Part shown: in pieces, positions 35,369 through 45,649 of the stretch
How positions within the stretch are numbered: the stretch's first letter is position 1
How the letters are laid out: each line of letters starts with the position of its first letter
DNA from: Propionispira arboris
GTDB taxonomy: Bacteria > Bacillota > Negativicutes > Selenomonadales > Selenomonadaceae
Direction: 5' to 3'
Length of the DNA stretch: 64,000 nt
Assembly: GCF_900109225.1 (NCBI RefSeq)
Contig: NZ_FNZK01000017.1
Span: forward strand, 1 to 64,000
Translations under genes and position numbers: made by a program
The notes under the pieces: generated by a model
The model's input: only the letters and a program-made list of their open reading frames with translations
The model's database searches: none
Told to the model about the DNA's origin: nothing

Positions 35369-37213
35369 ATGATGCGTTTGCTTAGGCGATTATTAATCGG
35401 CAGGCCGTTGCACAATCAAGAAATTTCAAATGAAAAACTTTCAAATTGGAAGGCCCTAGCTATTTTTTCTTCGGATGCGCTCTCTTCGGTCGCTTATGGA
35501 CCAGAGCAAATTATGATCATCCTAGCTGTTCCAGGGCTTTTAGCATACGGCTACTTAAGCCATGTTGCGATAGCAATTTTACTATTATTAGCAATTGTAA
35601 CGATTTCTTATGTTCAAGTAGGTAAAGCGAATCCTGGCGGCGGCGGTTCTTATGCAGTAGCCATTGAAAATCTGGGTGAATTCCCAGCATTAACGGCTGC
35701 AGCTGCCCTATTTGCCGATTATACACTCACGGTAGCAGTTAGTGTTTCAGCAGGCACAGCCGCCATCATTTCAGCGTTTCCTGATTTATTGCAATATGAA
35801 GTAAGCATTGATTTACTGATCTTATTTTTAGTTCTCATGCTCGTTAATTTACGAGGTATACGCGAATCTTCATCTGCTTTCGTTTTTCCAACCTACGCTT
35901 TTATTTTTGGTATTTTAGCTTTGATTGCAACTGGTATTTACCAAGCTGTTACACAACAAGCACCAATTATTCCAACTGAATCACTCGAACGCAATTTTGA
36001 CTGGAGTATGGTCTTATTATTATCGAGAGCTTTCGCCAACGGCTGTAGCTCCATGACAGGTGTCGAAGCTATTTCAAACGGTGTTCCTATGTTTAAAGAA
36101 CCTGCAGTTAAAAATGCAACCAAAACAACATTTTGTATGTCGGGCCTGCTTGGCTTTATGTTCATTGGTATTTCGTTTTTAATCATGCATTTTCATATTT
36201 TACCACTGTCCGATGCTACTTCTTTATCAAAAATAGCAGAATTAACCTTCGGTCGCAGCTGGTTTTATTATTATATCCAAATCACTACAATGTTAGTGCT
36301 TTATTTAGCCGCGAACACATCCTTCAATGGACTCCCGCCGCTGTTGTCTATCTTAGCCCGTGATGGCTATATGCCGCGTTATCTTGGTGAACGAGGTGAA
36401 CGGCTTAGTTTTTCGAACGGGATTGTCTTATTAAGTATCGCTGCTGGTGTTTTGATTTTCATTTACCAGGGAAATACGGATCATTTGATTTCTCTATACG
36501 CGATTGGTGTCTTTTTATCTTTTACCATTGCCCAAACAGGGATGATTATCCATTGGCGCCGCGTCAAAGGATCATATTGGATGCTGCGTGCCTCAATCAA
36601 TACCGTTGGTGCTATCGTAACCGGTATTGTTGTCTTAATTATCGGCATCAGTAAATTCACCCATGGAGCCTGGATGGTTCTCATTTTTATCCCAGTGATG
36701 ATTTTTATTTTCAAAAAAATCAAAGGTCATTATAATAATATGGCTGAACAACTCCATCTGCCAATCGAAGATATGAACCCTGCTTTTACAACAGAAATAC
36801 AAGGCGGACAAAATATCGTCATCGTTCCAATTTCTAGTCCAACCAGTGTAATCGCGGAAACCTTAAAATATGCAAAATCCATCGGCGATGATGTCATGGC
36901 TGTTCATATTGCTACCAATGAAGAAATTGGTAAAAAGGTACAAGAAAAATGGAATTGCTGGAATCCAGGTATTAAATTGGTCACAATTTATTCACCATAC
37001 CGCCTCGTTGTGCAGCCGCTGATTGATTTTATTGAAGAACTCTCCAACGAAAAAGGTCCGAATGACTATATAACCATTTTGATTCCAGAATTTGAAACGA
37101 GAAAATGGTGGCATCGACTTTTGCATAATCAAACTGGTTTGATTTTACGAACACTGCTCATTTTAAAGAAAAATGTTATTGTCTCAACGATACCATTTCA
37201 TCTAAAAAAATAA
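35369..37213 (+). CDS. kimA: KimA-type high-affinity potassium importer
   Basis: About 614 residues: twelve hydrophobic helices of the APC/KUP fold (residues 25-440) and a cytoplasmic tail with a universal-stress-protein-like fold (about 470-610; NIVIVPISSPTSVIAETLKYA). The N-terminal SSDALSSVAYGPEQI and NPGGGGSYAVAIENLG blocks are typical of KimA (formerly YdaO), a proton-coupled potassium importer. The c-di-AMP riboswitch upstream and its known regulation by c-di-AMP in Bacillus support the call. Start at 35369 has GGAGG at a rather long spacing of 12. Confidence 0.88.
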   Translation: MMRLLRRLLIGRPLHNQEISNEKLSNWKALAIFSSDALSSVAYGPEQIMIILAVPGLLAYGYLSHVAIAILLLLAIVTISYVQVGKANPGGGGSYAVAIENLGEFPALTAAAALFADYTLTVAVSVSAGTAAIISAFPDLLQYEVSIDLLILFLVLMLVNLRGIRESSSAFVFPTYAFIFGILALIATGIYQAVTQQAPIIPTESLERNFDWSMVLLLSRAFANGCSSMTGVEAISNGVPMFKEPAVKNATKTTFCMSGLLGFMFIGISFLIMHFHILPLSDATSLSKIAELTFGRSWFYYYIQITTMLVLYLAANTSFNGLPPLLSILARDGYMPRYLGERGERLSFSNGIVLLSIAAGVLIFIYQGNTDHLISLYAIGVFLSFTIAQTGMIIHWRRVKGSYWMLRASINTVGAIVTGIVVLIIGISKFTHGAWMVLIFIPVMIFIFKKIKGHYNNMAEQLHLPIEDMNPAFTTEIQGGQNIVIVPISSPTSVIAETLKYAKSIGDDVMAVHIATNEEIGKKVQEKWNCWNPGIKLVTIYSPYRLVVQPLIDFIEELSNEKGPNDYITILIPEFETRKWWHRLLHNQTGLILRTLLILKKNVIVSTIPFHLKK

Positions 37214-37228
37214 AATTTCACATAAAAA

Positions 37229-38218
37229 GAGGGCTGTCGCATGAAGTGGTTTTTCACTTCTGTGCCAGCTCTCTTTTTTGATTACAAAAACTACTTGAAG
37301 TTATCCCAAATATTGGAGAATAAAAAAAGACGCACGAAAACATCCCATCTTTTACTGGGTTTTTCGTACGTCTTTTCTTTTAGGCTGCGTTATTTACAGG
37401 GAATAGATACTGTCCTGATCTGCCTGACTGTATTTTATGATGAAGCTTTCCTATATTATGCGCTATTGCCATCAACATGCTTTCTACTAATGCACTTATT
37501 TTTCCTCGTCCAAGAAAACGCCTCAAGTGATACATCTTAATTCCTTTCTCATACATCACATGGATACTAAAATTCCCTTCAACCTGCTCGATAAAAACAG
37601 GAATCTTATTCATAAGCTTTTGCATATTCTTTGTTACAAATTTTTTCCAAACGAATTTATATTTGTTTGCGGAGACCTCAATCTTTGTTCCATCGATGAA
37701 GATATTCTCGAGGGAAGCCTCGCTCAAATTGGCTCAGCGACTGTCCATCTGAGCAAAAATTTCTTTTACACAAGAGGATAGATGAATGGAACGGAATCTG
37801 GCGACGGTCGCATAATCTGGTGCATGCTTACCTTCAAGAAGAAACATGAAATTGATGTCTCGTCTACAGGTCTGCTCTATTTTGCAGGAACTGCGAATAC
37901 AGTTCCTGTAAGCATAGATAAGGATTTCAAACATCTGCCGTGGCATCGCCGATAATATGTATGGTAAAGCTCTGATAAATCCATCCCTTCAACAAAGTAA
38001 CGAAGCAGGCTGGCTGGGTCATCCTTTGAAATCTGAAATTCAATATTTAGTGGAAGATGCAATTGATAAGAACTCCCAGAAGTCGTATAATCTGTTTGTG
38101 TAAGTTTTGGTTTTTTTCATACTTTAATTTTACACGTACTCTCAGACGATTAAAAACCTTAGAGTTCTTTTTTTGCAAAAAAAAGCTACCAGGGGTTTTT
38201 GTAACGTGCGACAGCCTC
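37229..38218. mobile_element. IS1182-type insertion sequence relic
   Basis: Ends carry an imperfect inverted repeat, GAGGGCTGTCGCA on the left and GAGGCTGTCGCAC read inward from the right. Inside are minus-strand fragments of an IS1182-family transposase. The left end also forms a hairpin with a T run that can act as the kimA terminator, and another hairpin pair lies at 37326-37378. Confidence 0.75.
37380..38062 (-). pseudogene. IS1182-family transposase remnant
   Basis: Fragments in different frames read, in order, LPLNIEFQISKDDP and FVEGMDLSELY (N-terminus), CRRDINFMFLLEGKHAPDYATVARF (in two parts), IFIDGTKIEVSANKYKFVWKK (the first catalytic Asp region, in two parts) and a C-terminal RRFLGRGK...NIGKLHHKI. 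Frameshifts separate the first parts and a large internal deletion has removed the centre of the catalytic domain, so the gene is dead. Confidence 0.8.
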
Positions 38219-38233
38219 ACAAATTTAAAACAT

Positions 38234-40012
38234 TTATATTTTAAAATGCTTAACAGCATTCTGCAAATTTTGCGCCATTTCGGCTAGTTCCCGACTTGAA
38301 TCTGCAATTTCATGCATAGATGCAGATTGTTCCTCTGTCGAAGCAGAAACAGTTCCCGCTTCTGAAGAAACTTTTTTACTCATTTCGTCTATTTTACTAA
38401 CTGCAGACATAATTTCTTCCGTTCCTTGCGAAAGCTCTATAATTATTTTCCCCATAGTTCCTGACTCCGCAGCAACCTTTGTTACCATTTCCACAATATC
38501 ATTAAAAGTTTTTCCTGCATTACTGACCGCCTTTGTCCCGCCTTGCACCTGTTCCTGCCCTTTTTGCATTGCGTTTACTGCATTTTGCGCTTCTTGTTGA
38601 ATATTACCTATCAGTTTAGCAATTTCACCGGCAGCTTCCTGCGATTGTTCCGCCAGCTTACGAACCTCTTCCGCTACAACTGAAAAACCACGACCATGCT
38701 CACCGGCACGAGCCGCTTCAATCGCCGCATTTAAAGCCAGCAAATTTGTTTGTGAGGCAATATTACCAATCGTATCAACAATCGTACCGATCTTCTTTGA
38801 TTCCTCTCCCAGACCGGCTATAACTTCAGCAGATGCGCCCACAGAGGATTCAATCATTTTCATTTGTTGTACTGCTGCTACTATATCCGTACTGCCACGA
38901 CTGGCCGCATCACTTGTCAAACGAATTTTACTACCGGACTCATCAATCGTGCACTTAAACTGCTGCATACGACCTGAAAGCTCTTGTGTTCGATTATTGG
39001 CTTGCTCAACCGACTTAAACTGCTCATTACATGAACCAGCAACATTTACAATGGAATTTGCCACCTGCCCACTGACTGCCGAAGACTCTTCTGCGCTGGA
39101 AGTCAGTTCTTCGGAAGAAGCTGCAACATATTCCGCCGATTCCGAAATCTGCTTCATCAGATCTCGAATATTTGTTCGAAGCTTTTGCAATGCACGACTC
39201 ATCGTGCCGATTTCATCTTGTCTATGCGTCAGATCTGTATTCACAGAAATACTAAAATCTCCTGTTGACAGTAACTCCATTTTATCTGTGACAAACTTAA
39301 TCGGTGCTGCAGTTTTCTTTCCTATATATATAGCAAACGCCGTAAAAAATCCTAACAAAACAACCAATGCCACGAAAACCTGTAATAAGCTTTTTTTCAG
39401 CATCTGATCTGCTTTGGCCTGTTTAACTGCCATTTTTGTGTTAATATCATCAATATATATCCCCGTACTTACTACCCATTGATATGGTTCAAAAGCTGCA
39501 CTATATATACGCTTTGGCAGTACTTCTGTCTGGTTCGGCTTTGGGAACATGACATCCGTATACCCACCAGTTTCCTTACGCCCATTCTGCAACAATTCTT
39601 TCACAAAAAGCTTTCCATCTGGTGTGACCGAATTAATACGGGACTGTCCTTCAATTTTATTACCAAGCAAAACTACACTGGTTCCGTCATAAGTATCAAC
39701 AAAAAAATAGCCGGCAGTATCATCATACCGCATTTCACGCACTAGATCCGCTGCTTCTTTTTTTGCCTGTTCTGCAGTAAGTAAGCCGGTCTGCTGCTTT
39801 TTATAAACCCCTTTAATCAGGCTAATTGCTGACTCGGTTTCAATTTTTAATTCGCGTTCGACAGTAGCATAAAGCTCTTCCTTATAGTCAGCTAATTGAC
39901 GTTGATTTTCCTGTATCATGTTATATACAAAAAAGCCACTCAATATAATCGTTGTCATAACCGTTACACCAAGAATTATACAAATAAATCGTGCTTTCAT
40001 AGAATGCAGCAT
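38234..40012 (-). CDS. Methyl-accepting chemotaxis protein with Cache sensor
   Basis: At 592 residues: first membrane helix (about 8-30), extracytoplasmic single Cache domain (35-195; [20 protein letters not shown]), second helix (about 207-230), HAMP (230-285) and an MCP signalling domain with the tip [20 protein letters not shown]. Single Cache domains often bind small organic acids, and the gene lies beside the malonate operon, so a role in sensing dicarboxylates is conceivable. ATG follows AGGAGG by seven bases. Confidence 0.88.
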   Translation of the reverse strand: MLHSMKARFICIILGVTVMTTIILSGFFVYNMIQENQRQLADYKEELYATVERELKIETESAISLIKGVYKKQQTGLLTAEQAKKEAADLVREMRYDDTAGYFFVDTYDGTSVVLLGNKIEGQSRINSVTPDGKLFVKELLQNGRKETGGYTDVMFPKPNQTEVLPKRIYSAAFEPYQWVVSTGIYIDDINTKMAVKQAKADQMLKKSLLQVFVALVVLLGFFTAFAIYIGKKTAAPIKFVTDKMELLSTGDFSISVNTDLTHRQDEIGTMSRALQKLRTNIRDLMKQISESAEYVAASSEELTSSAEESSAVSGQVANSIVNVAGSCNEQFKSVEQANNRTQELSGRMQQFKCTIDESGSKIRLTSDAASRGSTDIVAAVQQMKMIESSVGASAEVIAGLGEESKKIGTIVDTIGNIASQTNLLALNAAIEAARAGEHGRGFSVVAEEVRKLAEQSQEAAGEIAKLIGNIQQEAQNAVNAMQKGQEQVQGGTKAVSNAGKTFNDIVEMVTKVAAESGTMGKIIIELSQGTEEIMSAVSKIDEMSKKVSSEAGTVSASTEEQSASMHEIADSSRELAEMAQNLQNAVKHFKI

Positions 40013-40126
40013 ATCGATTCCTCCTAAAATATTTTGCCAGTTTTTTTAACAAAAACGAATTCCAGCAAAATTTACCAATACTATTATATTTTACCCTGAA
40101 AACCATCCCTATTGTCCTTATCGTCT

Positions 40127-40999
40127 CTATATAATCATAACTGGGAAAGTGCCATTTTCAAAAAGAAACAGCGCTACTGTTATAGAAAGTAAATCTGCCG
40201 TACCTCCCGGACTAATACGTTTTTGTATACAATATTCATCTAAAACTTTTAATTCTCTGCACCCGGCCTCAGAAAATACACCTCCTTTTAGAAGAATTTC
40301 TTGTGCTTTTTCTTGTACATTTTTCAGTTCTTTAAAATTTGTTCGCCAAACTATATTAGAGTCTTCAACAACTGTCATAAGAGAAAGCAGCACCTGTACC
40401 AATGCATCATTGATACAAGCACCCCGTGAAAAAGCATCATACAGAGCAGGAAGCCCTAAATGACGTACACTGGGAAAACCTTGTTCCACCTCACCACGAA
40501 TACCCGTAATTTTATATTTTTTAAAAAGTTGTTCTCCTGCTGTTAAATTATTATTTTTATTCAAACATTTCAGTTCTTTGTATACCAAGCCCGCAGTCAT
40601 TTTTTTGACAGTATTGCAAAGTTTTCGGACCGATACTTTCGCAGGTGATGCATCTGCCAAAAACCCACCTGCTGCTGACAAAATCCCACCAGCAAACAAA
40701 ATTCCACGCTGAGTATTAACACCCTTAGTACTGGCCAACAGCCTTTGTTCAGCTCCTTGTCCCCATATACGCACTTGTTCAAACAAGGCTTTTTCATCTT
40801 TCGCAAAATCACGGCCAATGTCAAAAAGCTGATAAAACGTTTTTGATACAATAACAGAACTCATCATAAATGTAATAAGACTCATATCTTTATGCGAACC
40901 ATTCGCACAACGTGTAACCAACCCTGGTTTTGGATAAGCCGAAACTTCCAACAAAATTGCTTGTGACAAATATTCACTGAGCTGCATTAACGAATTCAT
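40127..40999 (-). CDS. madG: Triphosphoribosyl-dephospho-CoA synthase, MadG/MdcB/CitG family
   Basis: At 290 residues it shows the CitG/MdcB pattern: EVSAYPKPGLVTRCANGSHKDMS near the N-terminus (split), TKGVNTQRGILFAGG in the centre and GGTADLLSITVALF at the C-terminus. The enzyme joins ATP and dephospho-CoA to form the precursor of the prosthetic group of malonate decarboxylase ACP. It is the last gene of the Mad cluster and has GGAGG five bases before its ATG. A hairpin separates it from madM. Confidence 0.85.
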   Translation of the reverse strand: MNSLMQLSEYLSQAILLEVSAYPKPGLVTRCANGSHKDMSLITFMMSSVIVSKTFYQLFDIGRDFAKDEKALFEQVRIWGQGAEQRLLASTKGVNTQRGILFAGGILSAAGGFLADASPAKVSVRKLCNTVKKMTAGLVYKELKCLNKNNNLTAGEQLFKKYKITGIRGEVEQGFPSVRHLGLPALYDAFSRGACINDALVQVLLSLMTVVEDSNIVWRTNFKELKNVQEKAQEILLKGGVFSEAGCRELKVLDEYCIQKRISPGGTADLLSITVALFLFENGTFPVMII

Positions 41000-41022
41000 A
41001 TGTCCTCCATAAACTTCTAAAA

Positions 41023-41050
41023 GGCAGGCAGTAAACTACTCCTGCCTGCC
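41023..41050 (-). terminator. Hairpin between madM and madG
   Basis: GGCAGGCAG and CTGCCTGCC form a strong nine-base stem; only four T follow on the minus strand, so it may end part of the transcripts and lower madG expression. Confidence 0.5.
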
Positions 41051-41068
41051 TGAAAATCCATATATTGA

Positions 41069-41836
41069 TTACCCCATAACGGCATTTAATGCCAAATACA
41101 AAATTGATGGACACAATAAGCAGCCCATACCAGTATAAAATGTTGCCGTCATTGCAGCATACGGAACCAGTTTTGGATCTACCGCGGCCATACCGGCTGC
41201 AGTGCCTGACGTCGTCCCCATAAGACCACCATACATCATAGCAGCTTGCGGATTACGCAAACCAAGCAGATCTGCAACTAAAGGCGTTGCAATCATAACT
41301 GTTACAGACTTAACAACACCCGCAGCAATTGAAATAGCTACTACTTCTGAAGATGCTCCTAATGCCGCTCCGGTGACCGGACCTACAACAAAAGTAACAA
41401 CACCTGCGCCAATTGTAGCCATACTGACAACATCATGATAACCCCACATATATGCAAAGGCAATACCGACAACAAACGAAGTAATAATTCCTATAAATAG
41501 CGACAAAACACCTGCAATGCCGCACTTTTTAATTTCACGAAGATCTGCTCCGAAAGCCGTTGATACAATGGCAAAATCACGTAGCATACCTCCGCCCATA
41601 AAACCAACACCCGCAAACATAGGAATACTTGCAAATCCCTTATGCCCACCGGTAAGACTTCCTCCAATATAAGCGAGAACTAATCCGGCAAAAATAGCTA
41701 CCGCCGAGCCATGAATCCGGCCTTTAGTAATACCTGCTAATTTGTAAGCGATAAACGTTACAACCCCAACAACAATAAAAGCACCAATAAGCCCATTGGA
41801 AACAAACATTTTCGAAAACATAGCTGCTAAATCCAT
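41069..41836 (-). CDS. madM: Malonate transporter subunit MadM
   Basis: About 255 residues, very hydrophobic, with about eight helices and glycine-rich motifs (GVGFMGGGMLRDFAIVSTAFG; GGLMGTTSGTAAGMAAVD, each a conserved MadM block). MadL and MadM together import malonate with sodium or protons. I placed the start at ATG 41836, nine bases after GAGGAG; the upstream TTG lies in the spacer. Confidence 0.88.
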   Translation of the reverse strand: MDLAAMFSKMFVSNGLIGAFIVVGVVTFIAYKLAGITKGRIHGSAVAIFAGLVLAYIGGSLTGGHKGFASIPMFAGVGFMGGGMLRDFAIVSTAFGADLREIKKCGIAGVLSLFIGIITSFVVGIAFAYMWGYHDVVSMATIGAGVVTFVVGPVTGAALGASSEVVAISIAAGVVKSVTVMIATPLVADLLGLRNPQAAMMYGGLMGTTSGTAAGMAAVDPKLVPYAAMTATFYTGMGCLLCPSILYLALNAVMG

Positions 41837-41956
41837 ATAATTCAACTCCTCGTATCTGGCTAATAATAAAGGAATATTTAGAAAAATTCTTTATATTCCA
41901 AAATCACTCATCCTTTTATCTTTATTTTTTCAAACTATCTATTTATAATTTGCACC

Positions 41957-42316
41957 TTAACCTTTTGATCCCATTTTTACAAGAACCGGAACAAAGGCAA
42001 AAGCAATTGCCGTACCAAGAAGCCCGCTAAGAATCGCCAGTGGACCACTGCTCAAAGCAGCAACAACATCTTGAATCGAACTCATAGCAACGACAATAGG
42101 GATATACATTGCGCTCCAAAACGAAATACCACTTTGCGATTTTTCATTTAACCAGCCTTTGTCAATTCCGCGATTAGCCAAAATAATCAAAAAGAACATA
42201 GCGAAGCCAACACCGCCAACATTTGCCTTAACATTAAGAAGTACCCCTAAAACATCACCTAAAAACACTCCCGCAAACATACAACCTGCCAACAATGCCA
42301 CACCATAAATTGCCAT
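41957..42316 (-). CDS. madL: Malonate transporter subunit MadL
   Basis: About 119 residues with three or four hydrophobic helices. The open frame reaches 42445, but the family starts at MAIYGVALLAGC, and the ATG at 42316 has AAGGCGG nine bases upstream, so I chose it. Conserved MadL residues include GVFLGDVLG and WNEK-like LNEKSQSGISFWSAMYIP. It works with MadM. The 156 bases between madF and this start show no other feature. Confidence 0.85.
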   Translation of the reverse strand: MAIYGVALLAGCMFAGVFLGDVLGVLLNVKANVGGVGFAMFFLIILANRGIDKGWLNEKSQSGISFWSAMYIPIVVAMSSIQDVVAALSSGPLAILSGLLGTAIAFAFVPVLVKMGSKG

Positions 42317-42472
42317 ATAAAACACCGCCTTAGTACAATTTTTAATTATCGCATAAACTTCAATTTGTGTGATACAACGAAGCTTATTCCCATAATAGCA
42401 ATATTGCGGATGAAGCCCTGTAAAAACAACTTTATCAGGCACCACCCGCTATTATTATTGCTTTGAAAAATC

Positions 42473-42682
42473 TTATTCTACGATAGCGACAACAGCACCA
42501 GCTGAAACACGGTCACCCGGTTGTACCTTATATTCCTTGACAACACCAGCAACCGGACTCGGAATAACTTGTCTCATCTTCATAGCTTCCATAATAATAA
42601 GAATATCTTTTACGGCTACCTGATCTCCTACCTGCTTTTCAAAACGAACAATTTTCCCTGGTACACGTGATTTGATTTCCAT
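42473..42682 (-). CDS. madF: Biotin carrier protein MadF, copy 2
   Basis: At 69 residues it is a bare biotinyl domain with the biotin-accepting lysine in EAMKMRQ (about residue 35) and the paired PSPVAGVV and VQPGDRV turns. It carries CO2 from the carboxyltransferase (MadC/D) to MadB. It is nearly identical to the copy at 42723 (AVKD in place of IVKD). Both keep the lysine and a good GGAGAG ribosome site. Confidence 0.88.
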   Translation of the reverse strand: MEIKSRVPGKIVRFEKQVGDQVAVKDILIIMEAMKMRQVIPSPVAGVVKEYKVQPGDRVSAGAVVAIVE

Positions 42683-42722
42683 AAATAAACTCTCTCCTTT
42701 TTTTATACTTCAATAATATATT

Positions 42723-42932
42723 TTATTCCACGATAGCGACAACAGCACCAGCTGAAACACGATCACCCGGCTGTACCTTATATTCCTTAACAACACCAGC
42801 AACCGGACTCGGAATAACTTGTCTCATCTTCATAGCTTCCATAATAATAAGAATATCTTTTACTATTACCTGATCTCCTACCTGCTTTTCAAAACGAACA
42901 ATTTTTCCTGGTACACGTGATTTGATTTCCAT
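42723..42932 (-). CDS. madF: Biotin carrier protein MadF, copy 1
   Basis: This 69-residue biotinyl domain with EAMKM is the first of two tandem copies. The two proteins differ at only one residue or so, and the DNA and upstream ribosome-site spacer are duplicated as well. It follows madK and precedes the second copy in the operon. Confidence 0.88.
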   Translation of the reverse strand: MEIKSRVPGKIVRFEKQVGDQVIVKDILIIMEAMKMRQVIPSPVAGVVKEYKVQPGDRVSAGAVVAIVE

Positions 42933-42950
42933 AAATAAACTCTCTCCTTT

Positions 42951-43643
42951 TTAATTTATTAAGCAGAGGATTTCTTCTCTTTTTAATAGCACAACATCTT
43001 GCAGACTTTTTCCCAATACAGTCCTTGTCTCCATAAACAGCTCTGCTGCTTTAACACCATACCCATTGGGCAGACTTATTTCTAAATCCAACGAAACCGC
43101 ATATATACGACTAATAGCCTGTAATTGATCATAAATTTTCTTTATATGAAAAAAAGAACAAGCATTCATCAGCAAATCAAGATCTGAGTCCTTATCCGTA
43201 TAAGGACTACCTGTAAATATTTCTAATCCGGCAGATCCTAAAACTCCCAAAGACAAACTCTGTGCTGCTGCCCACGCATTAATATCCGCTAATGCACTCA
43301 TACACTTGTTTCGTGGTATAAAAGGCATACGTAAAATTTTTTCAGGGCAGACAACGTCCTCTACTTCTGTCATATAAACTGCAGCAGCAATGCGCAGCCG
43401 CTGCCCGCAATATTTTGTACACGGAACAAACCCAACCGGCAGCAAACTTCTGTCTTTCGAAGACTCTTCACGCCGGGCTATCCCCGGAATACTATATTTA
43501 GTATTAAAAAATAATTCTTTGCCAAAGTCTCTTTGATTCAATGGACATGCAGACAAATATTGTTTACCAATTCTCTGCCGTTCCTTATTCGAAATAACAA
43601 TAAAATCATGTCTATTTATAAATTTTAACTTTGTTTCGTCCAT
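42951..43643 (-). CDS. madK: Phosphoribosyl-dephospho-CoA transferase, MadK/MdcG family
   Basis: At 230 residues it has the nucleotidyltransferase centre GSAGLEIFTGSPYTDKDSDLDLL (in parts; Asp residues of DSDLD bind metal). MdcG/MadK transfers the triphosphoribosyl-dephospho-CoA precursor made by MadG onto the ACP serine. Its start overlaps madH by 19 bases, suggesting coupled translation. Confidence 0.82.
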   Translation of the reverse strand: MDETKLKFINRHDFIVISNKERQRIGKQYLSACPLNQRDFGKELFFNTKYSIPGIARREESSKDRSLLPVGFVPCTKYCGQRLRIAAAVYMTEVEDVVCPEKILRMPFIPRNKCMSALADINAWAAAQSLSLGVLGSAGLEIFTGSPYTDKDSDLDLLMNACSFFHIKKIYDQLQAISRIYAVSLDLEISLPNGYGVKAAELFMETRTVLGKSLQDVVLLKREEILCLIN

Positions 43644-44728
43644 ATAGGATCCGCCTTACCATTTTGTTGGTATTCGATCTGCGCCTGTACAAGATCATCA
43701 AATAATTTTGTTTGCTGTGGTCCTTGAATTGTAATACGTTCTACCTGCCCTGATAACATCTGTCCTGAAGTAATCTCTAAAACAGTACTTGCAGCATTCG
43801 TTTCCACCCGAGGATCAATAATAATTACCCGACCCTTAATCCGCAAAATACTTTTTGCTACCCGATGAATTGTTTCCTTTGCTGAAAGCGTTGTAGCTTT
43901 TACAACAACCGTCGAAGCAATAAATTTACGTGCCCGGCGATATGTAATAATTTTCCCTTTACGATTGCAAATATGCCCACTCTTTGAAACAGGAAATGCA
44001 TCTCCTGTAGGCATTCCTCCCACAAACAGTTCAAAAAATTTTTGACCTTTTTCTTCCACTGGACACGCCAGTTTTAAATCATTTCTAAGAGGAATACCAT
44101 CTATAGAAATCCAGCCAAATTCCTGACACCCATATAAATCATGTACTTTTGCCTGTAACACTTCTTCGGCCACAGGCAGCAGATCAAGATCCATTGGGGT
44201 TCCTGCTGCAAGTAGTATCATATGCTTAGGAAGTTCTGTTGCAATCCCCATATTTTTTGCATCTTCCAGTGATGCTCGTAAAAAAGACGACTCACCAACC
44301 ACTACATCAGGTTTTTCATCATAGAGTGCTGCTAAAAAAGCATCCCGGCTGGAACGGTACAAAAAGGACCACTTTAAACCATATTCATTAAAAGCCTGAC
44401 CGCTAAAAACATTTACCAAAGGTGGATATGTTACCAGCACCTTATCACCTGCTCGGACTCCGGCATGCTGCAAAGCAGCTTTTGATGCCTTAATACGTTC
44501 AGGTAGTTCAGAAAAAGTCACGCCTACAATATTTTGAAAAGCAGTAGTACCTGTAGTAAATGTTACATAAGCCAGATTAAGCGGCGTATGTATTTCTTCA
44601 ATAACATGAGCAGAAGTAGGTCCCTGAATTCCTTTATCTACTAAAGTCCTACGCGGCATTTCTTCAAATGCCGGTGTCGAACCAAACTCCCGTACCAGCT
44701 TGCTTATTTCATCGAATCGTTCTGACAT
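43625..44728 (-). CDS. madH: Acetate:ACP-SH ligase MadH (AMP-forming)
   Basis: At 367 residues it is an adenylate-forming enzyme: ATP-binding FTTGTTAFQN (about residue 57), a central LLAAGTPMDLDLLP and the YGCQEFGW block (about residue 199). In Malonomonas MadH acetylates the thiol of the ACP prosthetic group, which starts the decarboxylase cycle. It lies between madD and madK. The protein is shorter than ordinary acyl-CoA synthetases, as expected for this group. Confidence 0.75.
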   Translation of the reverse strand: MSERFDEISKLVREFGSTPAFEEMPRRTLVDKGIQGPTSAHVIEEIHTPLNLAYVTFTTGTTAFQNIVGVTFSELPERIKASKAALQHAGVRAGDKVLVTYPPLVNVFSGQAFNEYGLKWSFLYRSSRDAFLAALYDEKPDVVVGESSFLRASLEDAKNMGIATELPKHMILLAAGTPMDLDLLPVAEEVLQAKVHDLYGCQEFGWISIDGIPLRNDLKLACPVEEKGQKFFELFVGGMPTGDAFPVSKSGHICNRKGKIITYRRARKFIASTVVVKATTLSAKETIHRVAKSILRIKGRVIIIDPRVETNAASTVLEITSGQMLSGQVERITIQGPQQTKLFDDLVQAQIEYQQNGKADPIWTKQS

Positions 44729-44743
44729 ACGCCTCTCCTTTTT

Positions 44744-45634
44744 TTATGCATTAATATACTGATCAGCTACAGTTTCAAACTCACCATCCATTTTCCCCAT
44801 TGCTTTCAGACGAACAATACGACCGCCTCGTTCTTCACCAAGAAGACCGCGGCCCCAAGGACCAAGACGATCAAATTTTCCGGCAGCCTTAATTGCATAT
44901 ACTTCATTAATATGTTTCGAAATAATTTCCCGCATATCATCTACTGTATTAATTACTTCTTCTACACCACCAAGCTTATAGAAGAAATCTACGCCTGCGG
45001 CAAAAACCGGATTACTTGTCGACAGCGCCTCCAGCTTTTCAATATCCATTTTTGTAATACGTGAAATACTGGTAATAGGCATAACATGAATCATTGTCCC
45101 ATAATCTTTGGACAGCGCCAAAATATGATCTGCCTGTAATCCATGACACAAAAATGCACCACTAATTGCGCGACCAATAACACAGGCAATAATCGGATGT
45201 CCGGCTTTGCGAGCTTCTGCAAGTGCCAGCTGATATCCGCCCGTAGCCTTATTCATTCCGGCAATTTCTTCCATTTTTCCCGGTCCGTTACCCGGAGTAT
45301 CAACAATCAAAACAATTGGTCTTTTTTCTGCCATAGGCTTATCTTTATCGGCTTCCATGCTTTTATAAACAGTCATCGCCATTTTATAAGCTTCTTCCAT
45401 GCCAATAATACCACCAAATACAACAGGGAAACGATCATTAAACGCCTGTGCATCATTGGCGATAACTGTAATGCAACGGCCTTGCAGTTTAGCCGTTCCA
45501 ACGGCTGCACATGGTCCATATTCCGGATCAAAAGAATAGTCTCCTACTGAATTTTCCTGAAAAGTTTTCGGATCAATAATCATCCCGATTGCATCACGAC
45601 CACGGCCTATCATTGTATTGTCAAATTCATCCAT
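44744..45634 (-). CDS. madD: Malonyl-ACP carboxyltransferase subunit MadD (gamma type)
   Basis: At 296 residues it has the carboxyltransferase crotonase-like fold: VDTPGNGPGKMEE, then IACVIGRAISGAFLCHGLQAD (split at its centre), which hold the oxyanion-type glycine backbone. With MadC it moves the carboxyl group from malonyl-S-ACP to biotin on MadF. It lies 15 bases after madC. Confidence 0.85.
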   Translation of the reverse strand: MDEFDNTMIGRGRDAIGMIIDPKTFQENSVGDYSFDPEYGPCAAVGTAKLQGRCITVIANDAQAFNDRFPVVFGGIIGMEEAYKMAMTVYKSMEADKDKPMAEKRPIVLIVDTPGNGPGKMEEIAGMNKATGGYQLALAEARKAGHPIIACVIGRAISGAFLCHGLQADHILALSKDYGTMIHVMPITSISRITKMDIEKLEALSTSNPVFAAGVDFFYKLGGVEEVINTVDDMREIISKHINEVYAIKAAGKFDRLGPWGRGLLGEERGGRIVRLKAMGKMDGEFETVADQYINA

Positions 45635-45649
45635 TTTTTCATCCTCCTC

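Larger units (their letters stand above)
42473..42950 (-). repeat. Tandem duplication of madF
   Basis: Two units of about 240 bases, each containing the complete madF frame and its ribosome site, lie head to tail (42473-42700 and 42723-42950). They are almost base-for-base identical, with a few silent changes, indicating a recent or gene-conversion-maintained duplication. Confidence 0.85.

Noticed and set aside
42317-42472. N-terminal extension of MadL in the open frame
   Set aside because: Family members begin at the internal Met, which has a good ribosome site; the extension has no membrane character.
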